Counted from the first letter of the stretch, positions 1 through 8,679 are shown. The stretch is DNA of 64,000 nt from Aestuariicoccus sp032586235 (GCF_032586235.1 NZ_JAWHTD010000008.1:62001-126000), one strand, 5' to 3'. Translations and numbers: made by a program. The notes: a model not told the origin generated them from the sequence alone.

Positions 1-902
1 ACATCCTGACCACGCTGGAACAGGAAAAGCCGAAGCTGGCGATCATCGATTCGATCCAGACCATGTGGGCCGACAATGTCGACAGCGCGCCCGGCTCGGT
101 CAGCCAGGTCCGCGCCGCCGCGCATGAACTGACGAGCTTTGCCAAGCGCCACGGCACGGCGGTGATCATGGTCGGCCATGTCACCAAGGACGGCCAGATC
201 GCGGGCCCCCGCGTGGTCGAACACATGGTCGACACGGTGCTCTATTTCGAAGGCGAGCGCGGGCACCAGTTCCGGATCTTGCGCGCGGTCAAGAACCGCT
301 TTGGCCCCGCCGACGAAATCGGCGTCTTCGAGATGACCGGCGCCGGGCTGGCCGAGGTCTTGAATCCGTCGGCGCTGTTCCTCAGCGAACGCGGCCAGCC
401 CAGCCCCGGCTCGGTGGTCTTCAGCGGGATCGAGGGCACGCGGCCGTTGCTGGTGGAATTCCAGGCGCTGGTCGCCCCCACCCCGCACGCCCAGCCGCGC
501 CGCTCGGTCGTGGGCTGGGACGGCAGCCGCCTTGCCATGATCCTGGCGGTGCTCGAGGCGCGCTGCGGCATCCCCTTTGCGGGGCTCGACGTCTATCTGA
601 ATGTCGCGGGCGGCATGAAGGTCAGCGAACCGGCGGCGGATCTGGCTGTGGCTGCGGCGCTACTTTCGGCGCGCGAAGACGCGGCGCTGCCGCCCGAGAC
701 TGTCGTTTTCGGCGAAATCAGCCTATCAGGTGCCCTGCGCCCGGTGGCGCAGGCCGAAAACAGGTTGAAAGAGGCGCGCAAACTTGGTTTCTCGTCGGCG
801 ATCCTGCCGTCGGGCGGAAAGGCCGCCGCCGCCAGTGGCATGACGCTCACACAGATGGCCGACCTGACCGCGTTCGTGGGCGATGTGTTCGGCGCGGGAT
901 AA
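1..902 (+). CDS. radA: DNA repair protein RadA, C-terminal part (5' end outside window)
   Basis: The open frame runs in from before the window; codons are in phase from base 3, so the internal ATG at 63 is not the start. RadA is a RecA-like ATPase that helps process recombination intermediates. The visible part starts at the Walker B strand (LAIIDSIQT), carries the RadA-specific KNRFG motif (in RAVKNRFGP), and ends in the Lon-protease-like domain (GLDVYLNVAGGMKV and the following helix region) that is typical of the family. The N-terminal zinc finger and Walker A lie upstream and are not seen. The next gene, cvpA, starts 31 bases after the stop on the same strand. Confidence 0.95.
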   Translation, partial: ILTTLEQEKPKLAIIDSIQTMWADNVDSAPGSVSQVRAAAHELTSFAKRHGTAVIMVGHVTKDGQIAGPRVVEHMVDTVLYFEGERGHQFRILRAVKNRFGPADEIGVFEMTGAGLAEVLNPSALFLSERGQPSPGSVVFSGIEGTRPLLVEFQALVAPTPHAQPRRSVVGWDGSRLAMILAVLEARCGIPFAGLDVYLNVAGGMKVSEPAADLAVAAALLSAREDAALPPETVVFGEISLSGALRPVAQAENRLKEARKLGFSSAILPSGGKAAAASGMTLTQMADLTAFVGDVFGAG

Positions 903-933
903 CGCGGTTAAAAGAGCAAAGGGCAGAGACCGG

Positions 934-1506
934 ATGGAAGGTTTTACCGTAATTGATGGCGTCGTCGCCATTGTCATCGTCCTGTCGGCGTTGCTGGCGT
1001 ATTCCCGCGGACTGGTGCGCGAGACCATGGCCATCGCCGGCTGGATCGCCGCCGCCCTTCTGGCCTTTATCTTCGCCCCGCAGGTGCAGCCGCTGGTCAA
1101 GGAGGTGCCGGTGATCGGCGAATTCCTGTCCGACAGCTGCGAGCTGAGCATCATCGCCGCCTTCGCCGCCGTCTTTGCGGTGGCTCTGGTGGTGGTGTCC
1201 TTCTTCACGCCGCTCTTTTCGTCGCTGGTGCAGCGTTCGGCACTTGGCGGGCTGGACCAGGGGCTGGGCTTTCTCTTCGGCGTCGCGCGCGGGGTGCTGT
1301 TGGTGGCGGTCGCGTTCTTCGTCTACGAGACGGTGATTACGACGCAGGACATCGCGATGGTCGACGACAGCCGCTCGGCGGCGGTCTTCACCCGCCTGAC
1401 CGAGCGCATCGAAGAGCAGAACCCCGAACAGGCCCTGGGCTGGATCACGACGCAATACGAGGAACTGGTCGGCGTCTGCGACGCACCGGGGCCGAACGAC
1501 GCCTGA
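934..1506 (+). CDS. cvpA: CvpA family membrane protein
   Basis: A 190-residue protein with about four hydrophobic segments (roughly 5-25, 32-50, 70-95 and 110-130) and the CvpA-type start GFTVIDGVVAIVIVLSALLA followed by a SRG turn. In E. coli the homologue is needed for colicin V production and envelope fitness; the molecular role is unknown. An upstream in-frame ATG at 883 would overlap radA by 20 bases; I chose 934 because it begins directly at the conserved N terminus. The C terminus is a soluble acidic tail. In many alphaproteobacteria radA, cvpA and purF are adjacent, as here, apart from the inserted minus-strand genes. Confidence 0.9.
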   Translation: MEGFTVIDGVVAIVIVLSALLAYSRGLVRETMAIAGWIAAALLAFIFAPQVQPLVKEVPVIGEFLSDSCELSIIAAFAAVFAVALVVVSFFTPLFSSLVQRSALGGLDQGLGFLFGVARGVLLVAVAFFVYETVITTQDIAMVDDSRSAAVFTRLTERIEEQNPEQALGWITTQYEELVGVCDAPGPNDA

Positions 1507-1558
1507 GCCGGGCGCCCCGCCGGCTTCGGCGGAGCCCGCCCGCCCTACCGGCCGGGCA

Positions 1559-2191
1559 TCAATTTCGGGCGGTCACCATATCCAGAAATATCTTCTGCCG
1601 AATAGCGTTGTAGCCGGCGGTCCTGAGGTCTGACCCGTTGGCCTTGCCATCATCGCCCGGCGGGGTCCATGACGGATCGGCGACGTCCGTGATTTGGCCG
1701 GCGTAGAACCCCGCGCAATGCCAGCCATGCACATCCACTGCGCGGCGAAATGCGACCTTGTCTGCCAGCACCAAGGCATTCGCAAAAAGTGCATCACAGG
1801 CCGCGACACGGCTTGCGGTGATCTCTGTGGGGCTGCGGCGCGCGGCCCCCGCCGCATAGCCAAAGCTGAGCGACAAAGCGAAGGCCGCCGCCGCGAACCC
1901 GGCCCGTGCACCGGCACCGGTGTCTTTTTCGACCCCGAACACATAGGCCGCAACGCTGCCCACAAGCGCCAGCGCCGCCGGTATGATTTCGCCCACCGCG
2001 CCGTCGCGGCTGAGACCGCCGGTGATCCCGGCGGCGGCCCCGATTATCGAGAGGCCAAAGAGCGCCGGCAGCGCCCGGTTGCGCGTATAATCGTCCAGTG
2101 CCGCCGCTGCCACAAAGGCGCATATTCCAAAGGAAATGCCGGCGCTGGTCGCCAACACCACCACTTCCTTGATCACATCATCAAACCACAT
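1559..2191 (-). CDS. Hypothetical membrane protein
   Basis: I do not recognise this 210-residue protein. The first 120 residues hold three to four hydrophobic stretches (for example ATSAGISFGICAFVAAAALD and IIPAALALVGSVAAYVFGV), after which a soluble tail with conserved-looking Trp and Cys residues (VHGWHCAGFY) follows. I chose the ATG at 2191 because a GGGA sits about nine bases upstream; an in-frame TTG at 2200 would overlap the TGA of the preceding gene. It follows the 2197-2853 gene by five bases, so the two are probably cotranscribed. Together they form a lineage-specific insert between cvpA and purF. Confidence 0.6.
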   Translation of the reverse strand: MWFDDVIKEVVVLATSAGISFGICAFVAAAALDDYTRNRALPALFGLSIIGAAAGITGGLSRDGAVGEIIPAALALVGSVAAYVFGVEKDTGAGARAGFAAAAFALSLSFGYAAGAARRSPTEITASRVAACDALFANALVLADKVAFRRAVDVHGWHCAGFYAGQITDVADPSWTPPGDDGKANGSDLRTAGYNAIRQKIFLDMVTARN

Positions 2192-2196
2192 TGCCG

Positions 2197-2853
2197 TCAA
2201 TTCCCGGACATCATGGTCGAAAGGTCACGCGAATAGACCGTGAGATTTGGAATGTGCAGAACTCCGCTTCCGTGTTCCGGCGATACCCCCATATGCTCGC
2301 CCTGCATGGCGATCCCGCCAAGGGTATATCCAATCCGGTCCGAAAACCGGTCCGTGCCCAGCACCGCCGCGTCATTATCTATGAAATAGTCTACGCTGTA
2401 AGGCTCTTTAGACTTGTAGTTCACCCATTTCTGCGCCGCCTCGAAAGCCTTCATGACGTCGCTGGGCTGATACTCGATGTCCGGTGACAGGATGACCGAC
2501 AAGACCATCGGATCGACCCGCAGCGGGTCGCCCGTCCAGGCGGTGCCGATCTGACCGCCGAAATGGTCAAGCAGTTGATCCCGCAAGGGATCCGGGCCGG
2601 CCCAGATGGGTCTATCCAGTTCCATCCGATCCGGATCCCCGCTCTGGCCGATGGGCATCGCATACCAGTTGGCGCAGCTCGTGCCAGAACCGCTATCCGC
2701 CGCGACAGCAGCGGCCAAACTATATCTGGTCTGCTTGGCGACTGCTTGGTCTTCCGATGCAGCATCTTCTTCGTCGTCCGATGCGGCGTCTTCTTCGACA
2801 ACCGTTGAAATGCTGCGCAGCGCCAGCGTCGGCGGATGACCCAGCGAGATCAC
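2197..2853 (-). CDS. Hypothetical protein, possibly the 3' part of an interrupted gene
   Basis: This is a 218-residue frame starting at a GTG with an AAAAGG six bases upstream. It is not a family I recognise. Near the N terminus a duplicated acidic stretch (EEDAASDDEEDAASED) comes from a short DNA repeat; the rest is a soluble domain rich in Asp, Pro and aromatic residues. The same frame is open for another 20 codons upstream of the GTG, then meets a TAA, and beyond it is open again back to a signal-peptide ATG at 3081. It may therefore be the body of a secreted protein whose gene acquired a nonsense codon, or a separate gene restarting at the GTG. The downstream gene starts five bases after its stop. 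Confidence 0.5.
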   Translation of the reverse strand: MISLGHPPTLALRSISTVVEEDAASDDEEDAASEDQAVAKQTRYSLAAAVAADSGSGTSCANWYAMPIGQSGDPDRMELDRPIWAGPDPLRDQLLDHFGGQIGTAWTGDPLRVDPMVLSVILSPDIEYQPSDVMKAFEAAQKWVNYKSKEPYSVDYFIDNDAAVLGTDRFSDRIGYTLGGIAMQGEHMGVSPEHGSGVLHIPNLTVYSRDLSTMMSGN

Positions 2854-2913
2854 GAAATGCCTTTTGTCGTCGGGGCCACTTTGGACGGGCTTGCCGGTCG
2901 TTTCGAAATGATC

Positions 2914-3081
2914 TTAATGGGCCAGGCACTGGATCAGTCTTTTGCGGACTTCGCTTTCCTGGGCTTCAACCGCATGGATCAAGGCGGTCATCCAATCCTG
3001 GCACCCGGAGGCCGCCGTAGCGGGGCCGACAAAGGGCCAGAGGAAAGCGACGCAAAAGACCCCATTAAAAATGCGTATCAT
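2914..3081 (-). CDS. Small secreted protein or 5' part of an interrupted gene
   Basis: A 55-codon frame with a good ribosome site (AGGAG eight bases before the ATG) and a clear signal peptide: Met-Ile-Arg, a hydrophobic core (FNGVFCVAFLWPFVG) and a likely cleavage after ATAA. The mature part has about 30 residues with two cysteines (SGCQDW and LIQCLAH). It ends at a TAA that is exactly in frame with the 218-residue gene downstream. Either it is a genuine short periplasmic peptide or the first fifth of a 294-codon gene now split. No homologue is recognised. Confidence 0.5.
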   Translation of the reverse strand: MIRIFNGVFCVAFLWPFVGPATAASGCQDWMTALIHAVEAQESEVRKRLIQCLAH

Positions 3082-3260
3082 AATGAACTCCTAAAATACA
3101 ACCGATACGGTAGCACCGCCTGACGCCTTTTTCAACGATCCCGGAAAACGTCCCTGCTCGCGTCGCGCCGACCGGACTGGCACTGTCATCGTTTCGTGAC
3201 ATGCACCGCTTCAACGCTTAAGAGGGGGTAACGCCCTGCGATAAGGATTCGGAGCTGCCT

Positions 3261-4736
3261 TTGTCCGACGCCACCATGCCCCCCGCCCATCCCTTCGACG
3301 ACGACAAACTGCGAGAAGAATGCGGCATCTTCGGGGTCGTCGGCCCCAAGGACGCCGCGAATTTCGTGGCACTCGGTCTGCACGCCCTGCAGCACCGCGG
3401 ACAGGAGGCCGGCGGCATCGTCGCCCACAACCCCGGTCCCGGCTTCAACTCGGTGCACCGCTTCGGCTATGTGCGCGACAATTTCACCAACGCCAAGCTG
3501 ATGGAAACCTTGCCCGGGCCGCTGGCCATCGGGCATGTGCGCTATTCCACCGCCGGTTCCAAGGGCCAGACAGCCATCCGCGACGTGCAGCCCTTCTTCG
3601 GCGAGTTCGCCATGGGCGGCGCGGCGATCGCGCATAACGGTAACATCACCAATGCCGACCAACTGCGGCGCGAGCTGATCGAACGGGGCTCGATCTTTCA
3701 GTCCTCCTCGGACAGCGAGTGCATCATCCACCTGATGGCACGCTCCATGGGCCGCACCATCCCCGACCGCATGGAAGAGGCGCTGCGCAAGGTCGAGGGC
3801 GCGTTTTCGGTCGTGGCCATGACCCGCACCAAGCTTATCGGCGTGCGCGACCCGCTGGGCGTGCGCCCGCTGGTGCTGGGCAAGCTGGCCGACGGCTGGT
3901 GCCTGAGCTCGGAGACATGCGCGCTCGACATCATCGGCGCCGAGTTCGTGCGCGAGATCGAGCCGGGCGAGATGGTCGTCGTCACCGCCGACGGCGGTGT
4001 CCAGTCGCACCGCCCCTTCCGCCCCGCGCGGGCGCGCTTCTGCATTTTCGAGCATGTCTATTTCTCGCGTCCCGACAGCATCATCGGCGGGCGCAGCGTC
4101 TATGAGACCCGCCGCCAGATCGGTGTCGAGCTGGCCCGCGAGACCCCTGTCGATGCCGATCTCGTCTGCCCCGTGCCCGACAGCGGCACCCCGGCGGCCA
4201 TCGGTTTTGCCCACGAATCGGGCATTCCCTACGGCATGGGCATCATCCGCAACCAGTACATGGGCCGCACCTTCATCGAACCGACCGAGCAGATCCGCAA
4301 CATGGGTGTGCGGCTCAAGCTCAACGTCAACCGCGCGCTCATCAGGGGCAAGCGTGTGATCCTGGTGGACGACAGCGTGGTGCGCGGCACCACCAGCCGC
4401 AAGATCAAGGAGATGATCCTCGACGCGGGCGCGGCCGAGGTGCATTTCCGCATCGCCTCGCCGCCCACGGCCTGGCCCTGCTTTTACGGCGTCGACACGC
4501 CGCAGCGCGAAAAGCTGCTGGCCGCCACCATGTCCGAGGACGAGATGCGCGAGCATCTGGGCGTCGATTCGCTTCGGTTCATCTCGCTCGACGGGCTTTA
4601 CCGCGCCGTGGGCGAGGCGCAGGGCCGCAACAACGCGCAGCCGCAATATTGCGATGCGTGTTTCTCGGGCGAATACCCGATCGAACCGGCGGACATGATC
4701 GAAAAGGGCTTCAAGCTGAAGACAGCCGCCGAGTGA
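3261..4736 (+). CDS. purF: Amidophosphoribosyltransferase
   Basis: PurF catalyses the first committed step of purine synthesis, making phosphoribosylamine from PRPP and glutamine. The 491-residue protein has the glutamine amidotransferase domain with nucleophile Cys21 (EECGIFGVVG) after a short propeptide, and a C-terminal phosphoribosyltransferase domain with the PRPP loop VILVDDSVVRGTTSRK. Four cysteines that bind a 4Fe-4S cluster in the B. subtilis-type enzyme appear to be present (RFCIFEH, WPCFYG, YCDAC). I chose the TTG at 3261 because GGAG lies six bases before it; the ATG at 3276 is 21 bases from that site. Both would leave a removable propeptide. Confidence 0.96.
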   Translation: MSDATMPPAHPFDDDKLREECGIFGVVGPKDAANFVALGLHALQHRGQEAGGIVAHNPGPGFNSVHRFGYVRDNFTNAKLMETLPGPLAIGHVRYSTAGSKGQTAIRDVQPFFGEFAMGGAAIAHNGNITNADQLRRELIERGSIFQSSSDSECIIHLMARSMGRTIPDRMEEALRKVEGAFSVVAMTRTKLIGVRDPLGVRPLVLGKLADGWCLSSETCALDIIGAEFVREIEPGEMVVVTADGGVQSHRPFRPARARFCIFEHVYFSRPDSIIGGRSVYETRRQIGVELARETPVDADLVCPVPDSGTPAAIGFAHESGIPYGMGIIRNQYMGRTFIEPTEQIRNMGVRLKLNVNRALIRGKRVILVDDSVVRGTTSRKIKEMILDAGAAEVHFRIASPPTAWPCFYGVDTPQREKLLAATMSEDEMREHLGVDSLRFISLDGLYRAVGEAQGRNNAQPQYCDACFSGEYPIEPADMIEKGFKLKTAAE

Positions 4737-4846
4737 CGCGGGCCTGATCGGCGATTCCCTGCCAACGCGCCGGTTCCGCCCGGCCCGCCCCTTTCGCTTT
4801 GCCGCGGCGCAGCATATCTGCGCCGCTCAGTCAAACGAGAGACCTC

Positions 4847-5104
4847 ATGGCAAACGAGAATACCCCCGAAAACGTCGCCGCCACGGCGACAGTGACAGCC
4901 GATCTGCCGAACCGCGGCCCGGTCCTGCTGGGCACCTTCGGCACCTCCGATGCGCCCGAGGCGCTGGTGCGCCTGCCGGGCGGGCGGATCAGCACCGTCA
5001 CCACCGGCGACCGGATCGGCGGCGACCGCGTGATCGCCATCGAAGACGGCCGCCTTGCGATCGACGACCGGGGCCGCGCGCGCTGGCTCGACGTGCCCGG
5101 CTAA
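4847..5104 (+). CDS. Small conserved hypothetical protein (PilP/GspC-like domain)
   Basis: An 85-residue protein beginning MANENTPENV after a GAGAGACC ribosome site. The C-terminal 55 residues (ALVRLPGGRISTVTTGDRIG, then RVIAIEDGRLAI) have the short beta-rich pattern seen in the periplasmic HR domains of type II secretion GspC and type IV pilus PilP proteins, but there is no membrane segment or signal peptide here, so the resemblance may be only structural. It sits between purF and an SDR gene on the same strand and is probably cotranscribed with them. Function unknown. Confidence 0.7.
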   Translation: MANENTPENVAATATVTADLPNRGPVLLGTFGTSDAPEALVRLPGGRISTVTTGDRIGGDRVIAIEDGRLAIDDRGRARWLDVPG

Positions 5105-5149
5105 GCCCGGCGGCTTGACCTTTCCGCCGCTTGGCCCCAAGACGCGCCC

Positions 5150-5791
5150 ATGACACAGCCTCTTGCCATCATCACCGGCGCGTCGCGCGGTCTGGGCTTT
5201 GCCCTGGCCGAGGCGCTGTCGGACACCCACCACATCGTCGCCGTCGCCCGCACCGTGGGCGGGCTCGAGGATCTGGACGACCGCATCCAGGCCCGGGGCG
5301 GCGCGGCCACGCTGGCGCCGATGGACATCACCAAACCCGACGCCATGGCGCAGCTCTGCCGGTCGGTTTATGACCGCTGGGGCGGTGCCGCGCTCTGGGT
5401 GCATACGGCGATCCACGCGGCCCCCCTTACCCCGGCCAGCCATATGGACGCCAAGGACTGGCGGAAATCGCTGGACACCAACATCGCCGCCATGGGGCAT
5501 CTGATCCCCTACATCGCGCCGCTGCTGAGCACCGACGGTCAGGCGGTCTTTTTTGACGATCCGCAGGGCGGGCAGAAGTTCTTTGGCCATTACGGCACCA
5601 CCAAGGCCGCACAGATCGCGCTGGCGCAGAGCTGGCAGGCCGAGACGGCCAACACCGGGCCGAAGGTGCATATCCTGACGCCCAGGCCCATGGCCACCGC
5701 GACCCGCGCCCGCTTCTATCCCGGCGAGGACCGAGACAAGCTCGCCTCGCCCCGCGACGAGGCGCAGCGGCTGATCGCCGAATTCGCCTGA
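5150..5791 (+). CDS. Short-chain dehydrogenase/reductase family protein
   Basis: A 213-residue Rossmann-fold protein with the classical SDR nucleotide motif TGASRGLG near residue 10 and the catalytic Tyr-x3-Lys as HYGTTKAAQ near residue 145. The motif after strand beta-4 (usually NNAG) is degenerate (WVHTAIHAA), and the protein is shorter than the usual 250 residues, lacking most of the substrate-binding lid. The substrate cannot be inferred. It follows the small protein by 45 bases and precedes surE by 141 bases; that gap holds a GGCGCGC/GCGCGCC hairpin at 5802-5822 without a T-tract. Confidence 0.85.
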   Translation: MTQPLAIITGASRGLGFALAEALSDTHHIVAVARTVGGLEDLDDRIQARGGAATLAPMDITKPDAMAQLCRSVYDRWGGAALWVHTAIHAAPLTPASHMDAKDWRKSLDTNIAAMGHLIPYIAPLLSTDGQAVFFDDPQGGQKFFGHYGTTKAAQIALAQSWQAETANTGPKVHILTPRPMATATRARFYPGEDRDKLASPRDEAQRLIAEFA

Positions 5792-5932
5792 AACGGCAGG
5801 CGGCGCGCCGGTTTTGCGCGCCCCAAGTGACCCCGCCGCCGCAGCGCGGTGCGAACCTGTGGCCGGGGCTGCGCCGCGCTTGCCCCGCCGGGGGACATTC
5901 CCTACTAAGATTCAAACATCCAGAGGCGGATC

Positions 5933-6718
5933 ATGCGCATTCTCATCACCAATGACGACGGTATCAACGCCCCAGGCCTGCGGGTGCTTCAGACCATCGC
6001 CGCCGACATCGCCGGCCCCGAAGGCGAGGTCTGGACCGTCGCGCCCGCCTTCGAGCAATCCGGGGTCGGCCATTGCATCAGCTACACCCATCCGATGATG
6101 ATCATCCAGATGGACGACCGCACCTTCGCCGCCGAGGGCAGCCCCGCCGACTGCGTGCTGGCCGGGCTGCATGACGTGCTGAAGGACGAAAAGCCCGATC
6201 TGGTGCTTTCCGGCGTGAACCGGGGCAACAACTCGGCCGAGAACACGCTTTATTCCGGCACCATCGGCGGCGCGATGGAAGCGGCGTTGCAGGGCATCCC
6301 GGCCATCGCCCTGTCGCAATATTACGGCCCCGCCAACGTCCAGGCCGACAACCCGTTCGAGGCCTCGGCGGTGCATGGCGCCGACACCGTGCGGCGGATC
6401 CTCAGGGCTGGGCCGGCGAACAACTCGCATTACCACCTCTTTTACAACGTCAACTTTCCGCCCGTCCCGGCGGCGGACGTCAAGGGCACGCTGCTGGCCC
6501 CGCAGGGGCTGCGCCAGGGCACCGGCTTTTCGGTCGAGCCGCATATGTCGCCCTCGGGCCGGCGGTTCCTGTGGATCCGTGGCGGCGATCAGCGCGCCAG
6601 CACCGCGCCCGGATCGGACGCGCGCGTCAACCTGGACGGCTATATCAGCGTGACGCCCATGCGCGCCGACCTGACCGCGCATGATGCGCTCGATGCGATG
6701 AAAGATGCGTTCGACTGA
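5933..6718 (+). CDS. surE: 5'-nucleotidase SurE
   Basis: SurE is a metal-dependent nucleotidase acting on 5' and 3' nucleoside monophosphates, linked to stationary-phase survival. The 261-residue protein starts with the metal-binding ILITNDDGINAPGL (Asp8, Asp9) and contains the family motifs PAFEQSGVG and SGVNRGNNSAENTLYSGT. A purine-rich AGAGGCGG precedes the ATG. The stop codon shares one base with the start of pcm (TGATG), a very common pairing of protein and nucleotide damage-repair genes, so translation is probably coupled. Confidence 0.97.
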   Translation: MRILITNDDGINAPGLRVLQTIAADIAGPEGEVWTVAPAFEQSGVGHCISYTHPMMIIQMDDRTFAAEGSPADCVLAGLHDVLKDEKPDLVLSGVNRGNNSAENTLYSGTIGGAMEAALQGIPAIALSQYYGPANVQADNPFEASAVHGADTVRRILRAGPANNSHYHLFYNVNFPPVPAADVKGTLLAPQGLRQGTGFSVEPHMSPSGRRFLWIRGGDQRASTAPGSDARVNLDGYISVTPMRADLTAHDALDAMKDAFD

Positions 6719-7359
6719 TGGACGAGGCCGAACGCCAGATGCAGTTCGTCTATGCCCTGCGCTCGCGCGGGGTGACGGACAAGGCTGTGCTGACGGCAAT
6801 GGAAAAGATCGACCGCGCGCCCTTCGTGCGCGGCTATTTCACCGACCGCGCTTATGAGGACATGCCCCTGCCCATCGCCTGTGGCCAGACCATCAGCCAA
6901 CCGTCGGTCGTGGGGCTGATGACCCAGGCGCTGCATGTCTCGAGCCGCGACAAGGTGCTCGAGGTGGGCACCGGGTCGGGCTATCAGGCGGCGATCCTCA
7001 GCCAGCTTGCGCGGCGGGTCTATACCGTCGACCGGCACCGGCGGCTGGTACGCGAGGCGCGAGAGGTCTTCGACCATCTCAAGATCACCAATATCACCGC
7101 CTTTACCGCCGATGGCAGCTTTGGCCTGCCCGATCAGGCCCCCTTCGACCGCATTCTTGTGACCGCCGCCGCCGAGGATCCGCCCGGCCCGCTCTTGGCC
7201 CAGCTCAAGATTGGCGGTATCATGGTCGTGCCCGTGGGCCAGTCGGACGCGGTGCAAAGCCTGATCCGTGTCACCCGGCACGAGACAGGCTACGAATACG
7301 ACGAGTTGCGCCCCGTGCGCTTTGTGCCGCTGGTCGAAGGTCTGGGCAAGGACAGCTGA
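6718..7359 (+). CDS. pcm: Protein-L-isoaspartate O-methyltransferase
   Basis: Pcm methylates isoaspartyl residues in aged proteins using S-adenosylmethionine, allowing their repair. The 213-residue protein has the SAM-binding motif LEVGTGSGYQAAIL (about residues 81-94), the substrate-side motif ACGQTISQPSVV and the post-motif region FDRILVTAAAEDPP. The start overlaps the surE stop by one base. The downstream lipoprotein gene follows closely, reproducing the common surE-pcm-nlpD order. Confidence 0.96.
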   Translation: MDEAERQMQFVYALRSRGVTDKAVLTAMEKIDRAPFVRGYFTDRAYEDMPLPIACGQTISQPSVVGLMTQALHVSSRDKVLEVGTGSGYQAAILSQLARRVYTVDRHRRLVREAREVFDHLKITNITAFTADGSFGLPDQAPFDRILVTAAAEDPPGPLLAQLKIGGIMVVPVGQSDAVQSLIRVTRHETGYEYDELRPVRFVPLVEGLGKDS

Positions 7360-7419
7360 CCGCGGATGACCGATCAACGACGCCCCGGCGATAACGGGGG
7401 CGCGCCCGAGGACATCGAG

Positions 7420-8580
7420 ATGACCCTTCGCCTGACCTCTACCCTTCGGCTCGGCTCGGCCGCTCTGGCGCTGCTGGCGCTGGGGGCCTGTTCGCAAGAG
7501 CTGGATTTCGACCTGCGCGGCAAGATGGGCGGCCCGGTCGACACATCGGCCGCCGCCCGCGCCGCCTTGGCCGAACGGCCTGCCGCCGACGACCGCGGGA
7601 TCATATCCTACCCCAATTACCAGGTGGCCATCGCCCGGCGCGGCGACACGCTGGCGGATGTGGCCAACCGCATCGGCCTGCCCGCCGCCGAACTGGCGCG
7701 CTACAACGGCATCCGGCCCGAGGACACGCTGCGCCGGGGCGAGATCATCGCGCTGCCGCGCCGCGTGGCCGAACCCTCGCCCGCGACCGGTGCGCCGGGC
7801 ACCGGGCCGATCCGGCCACCGGCCTCGGTGGACATAACCACGCTGGCGGGCAACGCCATCGACAATGCCGACGCCACACCGCCGCGCGCAGCCCCCCCGG
7901 TGCAGACCGGGGTCGAGCCGGTCCGCCACCAGGTCGAGCGCGGCGAGACCGCCTTTACCATCGCGCGGCTCTACAACGTCTCGCCCCGGTCGCTGGCCGA
8001 TTGGAACGCGCTCGACCGCGACTTCAGCGTGCGCGAGGGCCAGTTCCTGCTGATCCCCGTGGCCGAACCCGCGCCCGCGCCGGACCCCGAAGAGGACACG
8101 CCGCCGCCCGGCGCCGGATCGCCCACGCCCACGCCGCCCTCGGCCTCGCAACCCTTGCCGCCGGCGGCCGCCGCGCCTGCGCCCACGCCGCCCGCGCCGG
8201 ACCTGGGCAACACGTCAACACGTACCGCAAGCGCGCGCATGTCCTTGCCGGTGGAAGGGCGGATCATCCGTGAATACGCCAAGGGCCGGAACGACGGGAT
8301 CGACATCTCGGCCCCGTCCGGCACATCGGTCAAGGCCGCGGCCAGCGGCCAGGTGGCGGCGATCACCACCAATGACGAAAACGTCCCCATCGTGGTGATC
8401 AAGCATCCCGACGACGTGCTGACCGTCTACACCCATCTGTCGGGCCTGACCGTCAAGAAAGGCGACGCCGTCAGCCGCGGTCAGGTGATCGGCAAGGTCC
8501 GCGCGGGCGATCCGTCCTTTGTGCATTTCGAGGTGCGCGAAGGCTTCGACAGCGTCGATCCGATGGGATATCTGCCCTGA
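7420..8580 (+). CDS. NlpD-like LysM/M23 lipoprotein, amidase activator type
   Basis: A 386-residue outer-membrane-type lipoprotein with a lipobox (ALGACS). I chose the ATG at 7420, which gives a short basic n-region and a GAGG upstream; an ATG at 7366 would add 18 residues before the signal. Two LysM peptidoglycan-binding motifs follow (about residues 65-110 and 170-215), then a Pro/Ala-rich linker and a C-terminal M23 domain. The metal site is broken: the usual H-x-G-I-D reads NDGID and HxH reads FVHFEVR. This matches the NlpD/EnvC group, which activates cell-division amidases rather than cutting itself. An amidase (45.2 kb) is present elsewhere in the window. Confidence 0.88.
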   Translation: MTLRLTSTLRLGSAALALLALGACSQELDFDLRGKMGGPVDTSAAARAALAERPAADDRGIISYPNYQVAIARRGDTLADVANRIGLPAAELARYNGIRPEDTLRRGEIIALPRRVAEPSPATGAPGTGPIRPPASVDITTLAGNAIDNADATPPRAAPPVQTGVEPVRHQVERGETAFTIARLYNVSPRSLADWNALDRDFSVREGQFLLIPVAEPAPAPDPEEDTPPPGAGSPTPTPPSASQPLPPAAAAPAPTPPAPDLGNTSTRTASARMSLPVEGRIIREYAKGRNDGIDISAPSGTSVKAAASGQVAAITTNDENVPIVVIKHPDDVLTVYTHLSGLTVKKGDAVSRGQVIGKVRAGDPSFVHFEVREGFDSVDPMGYLP

Positions 8581-8647
8581 TCCGGCCCTGACAAAACGTG
8601 CGAAGCCGCCTTGCAGCGGGGTGGCCAACCCGCCGCAAGACGGCCCG

Positions 8648-8666
8648 CGCGGCCAGAATGGCCGCG
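8648..8666. terminator. Hairpin between convergent genes
   Basis: A seven-base-pair inverted repeat, CGCGGCC / GGCCGCG with a five-base loop AGAAT, lies between the convergent lipoprotein and cytochrome c genes. There is no T-tract on either side, so it could end transcription only weakly or simply protect 3' ends. Confidence 0.35.
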
Positions 8667-8679
8667 TCCCCGGCTCCCT

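Noticed and set aside
3184..3201. TGTCA-N8-TGACA inverted repeat before purF
   Set aside because: Five-base arms with an eight-base spacer are common by chance; there is no matching regulator or second copy except the WYL operator, whose spacing differs.
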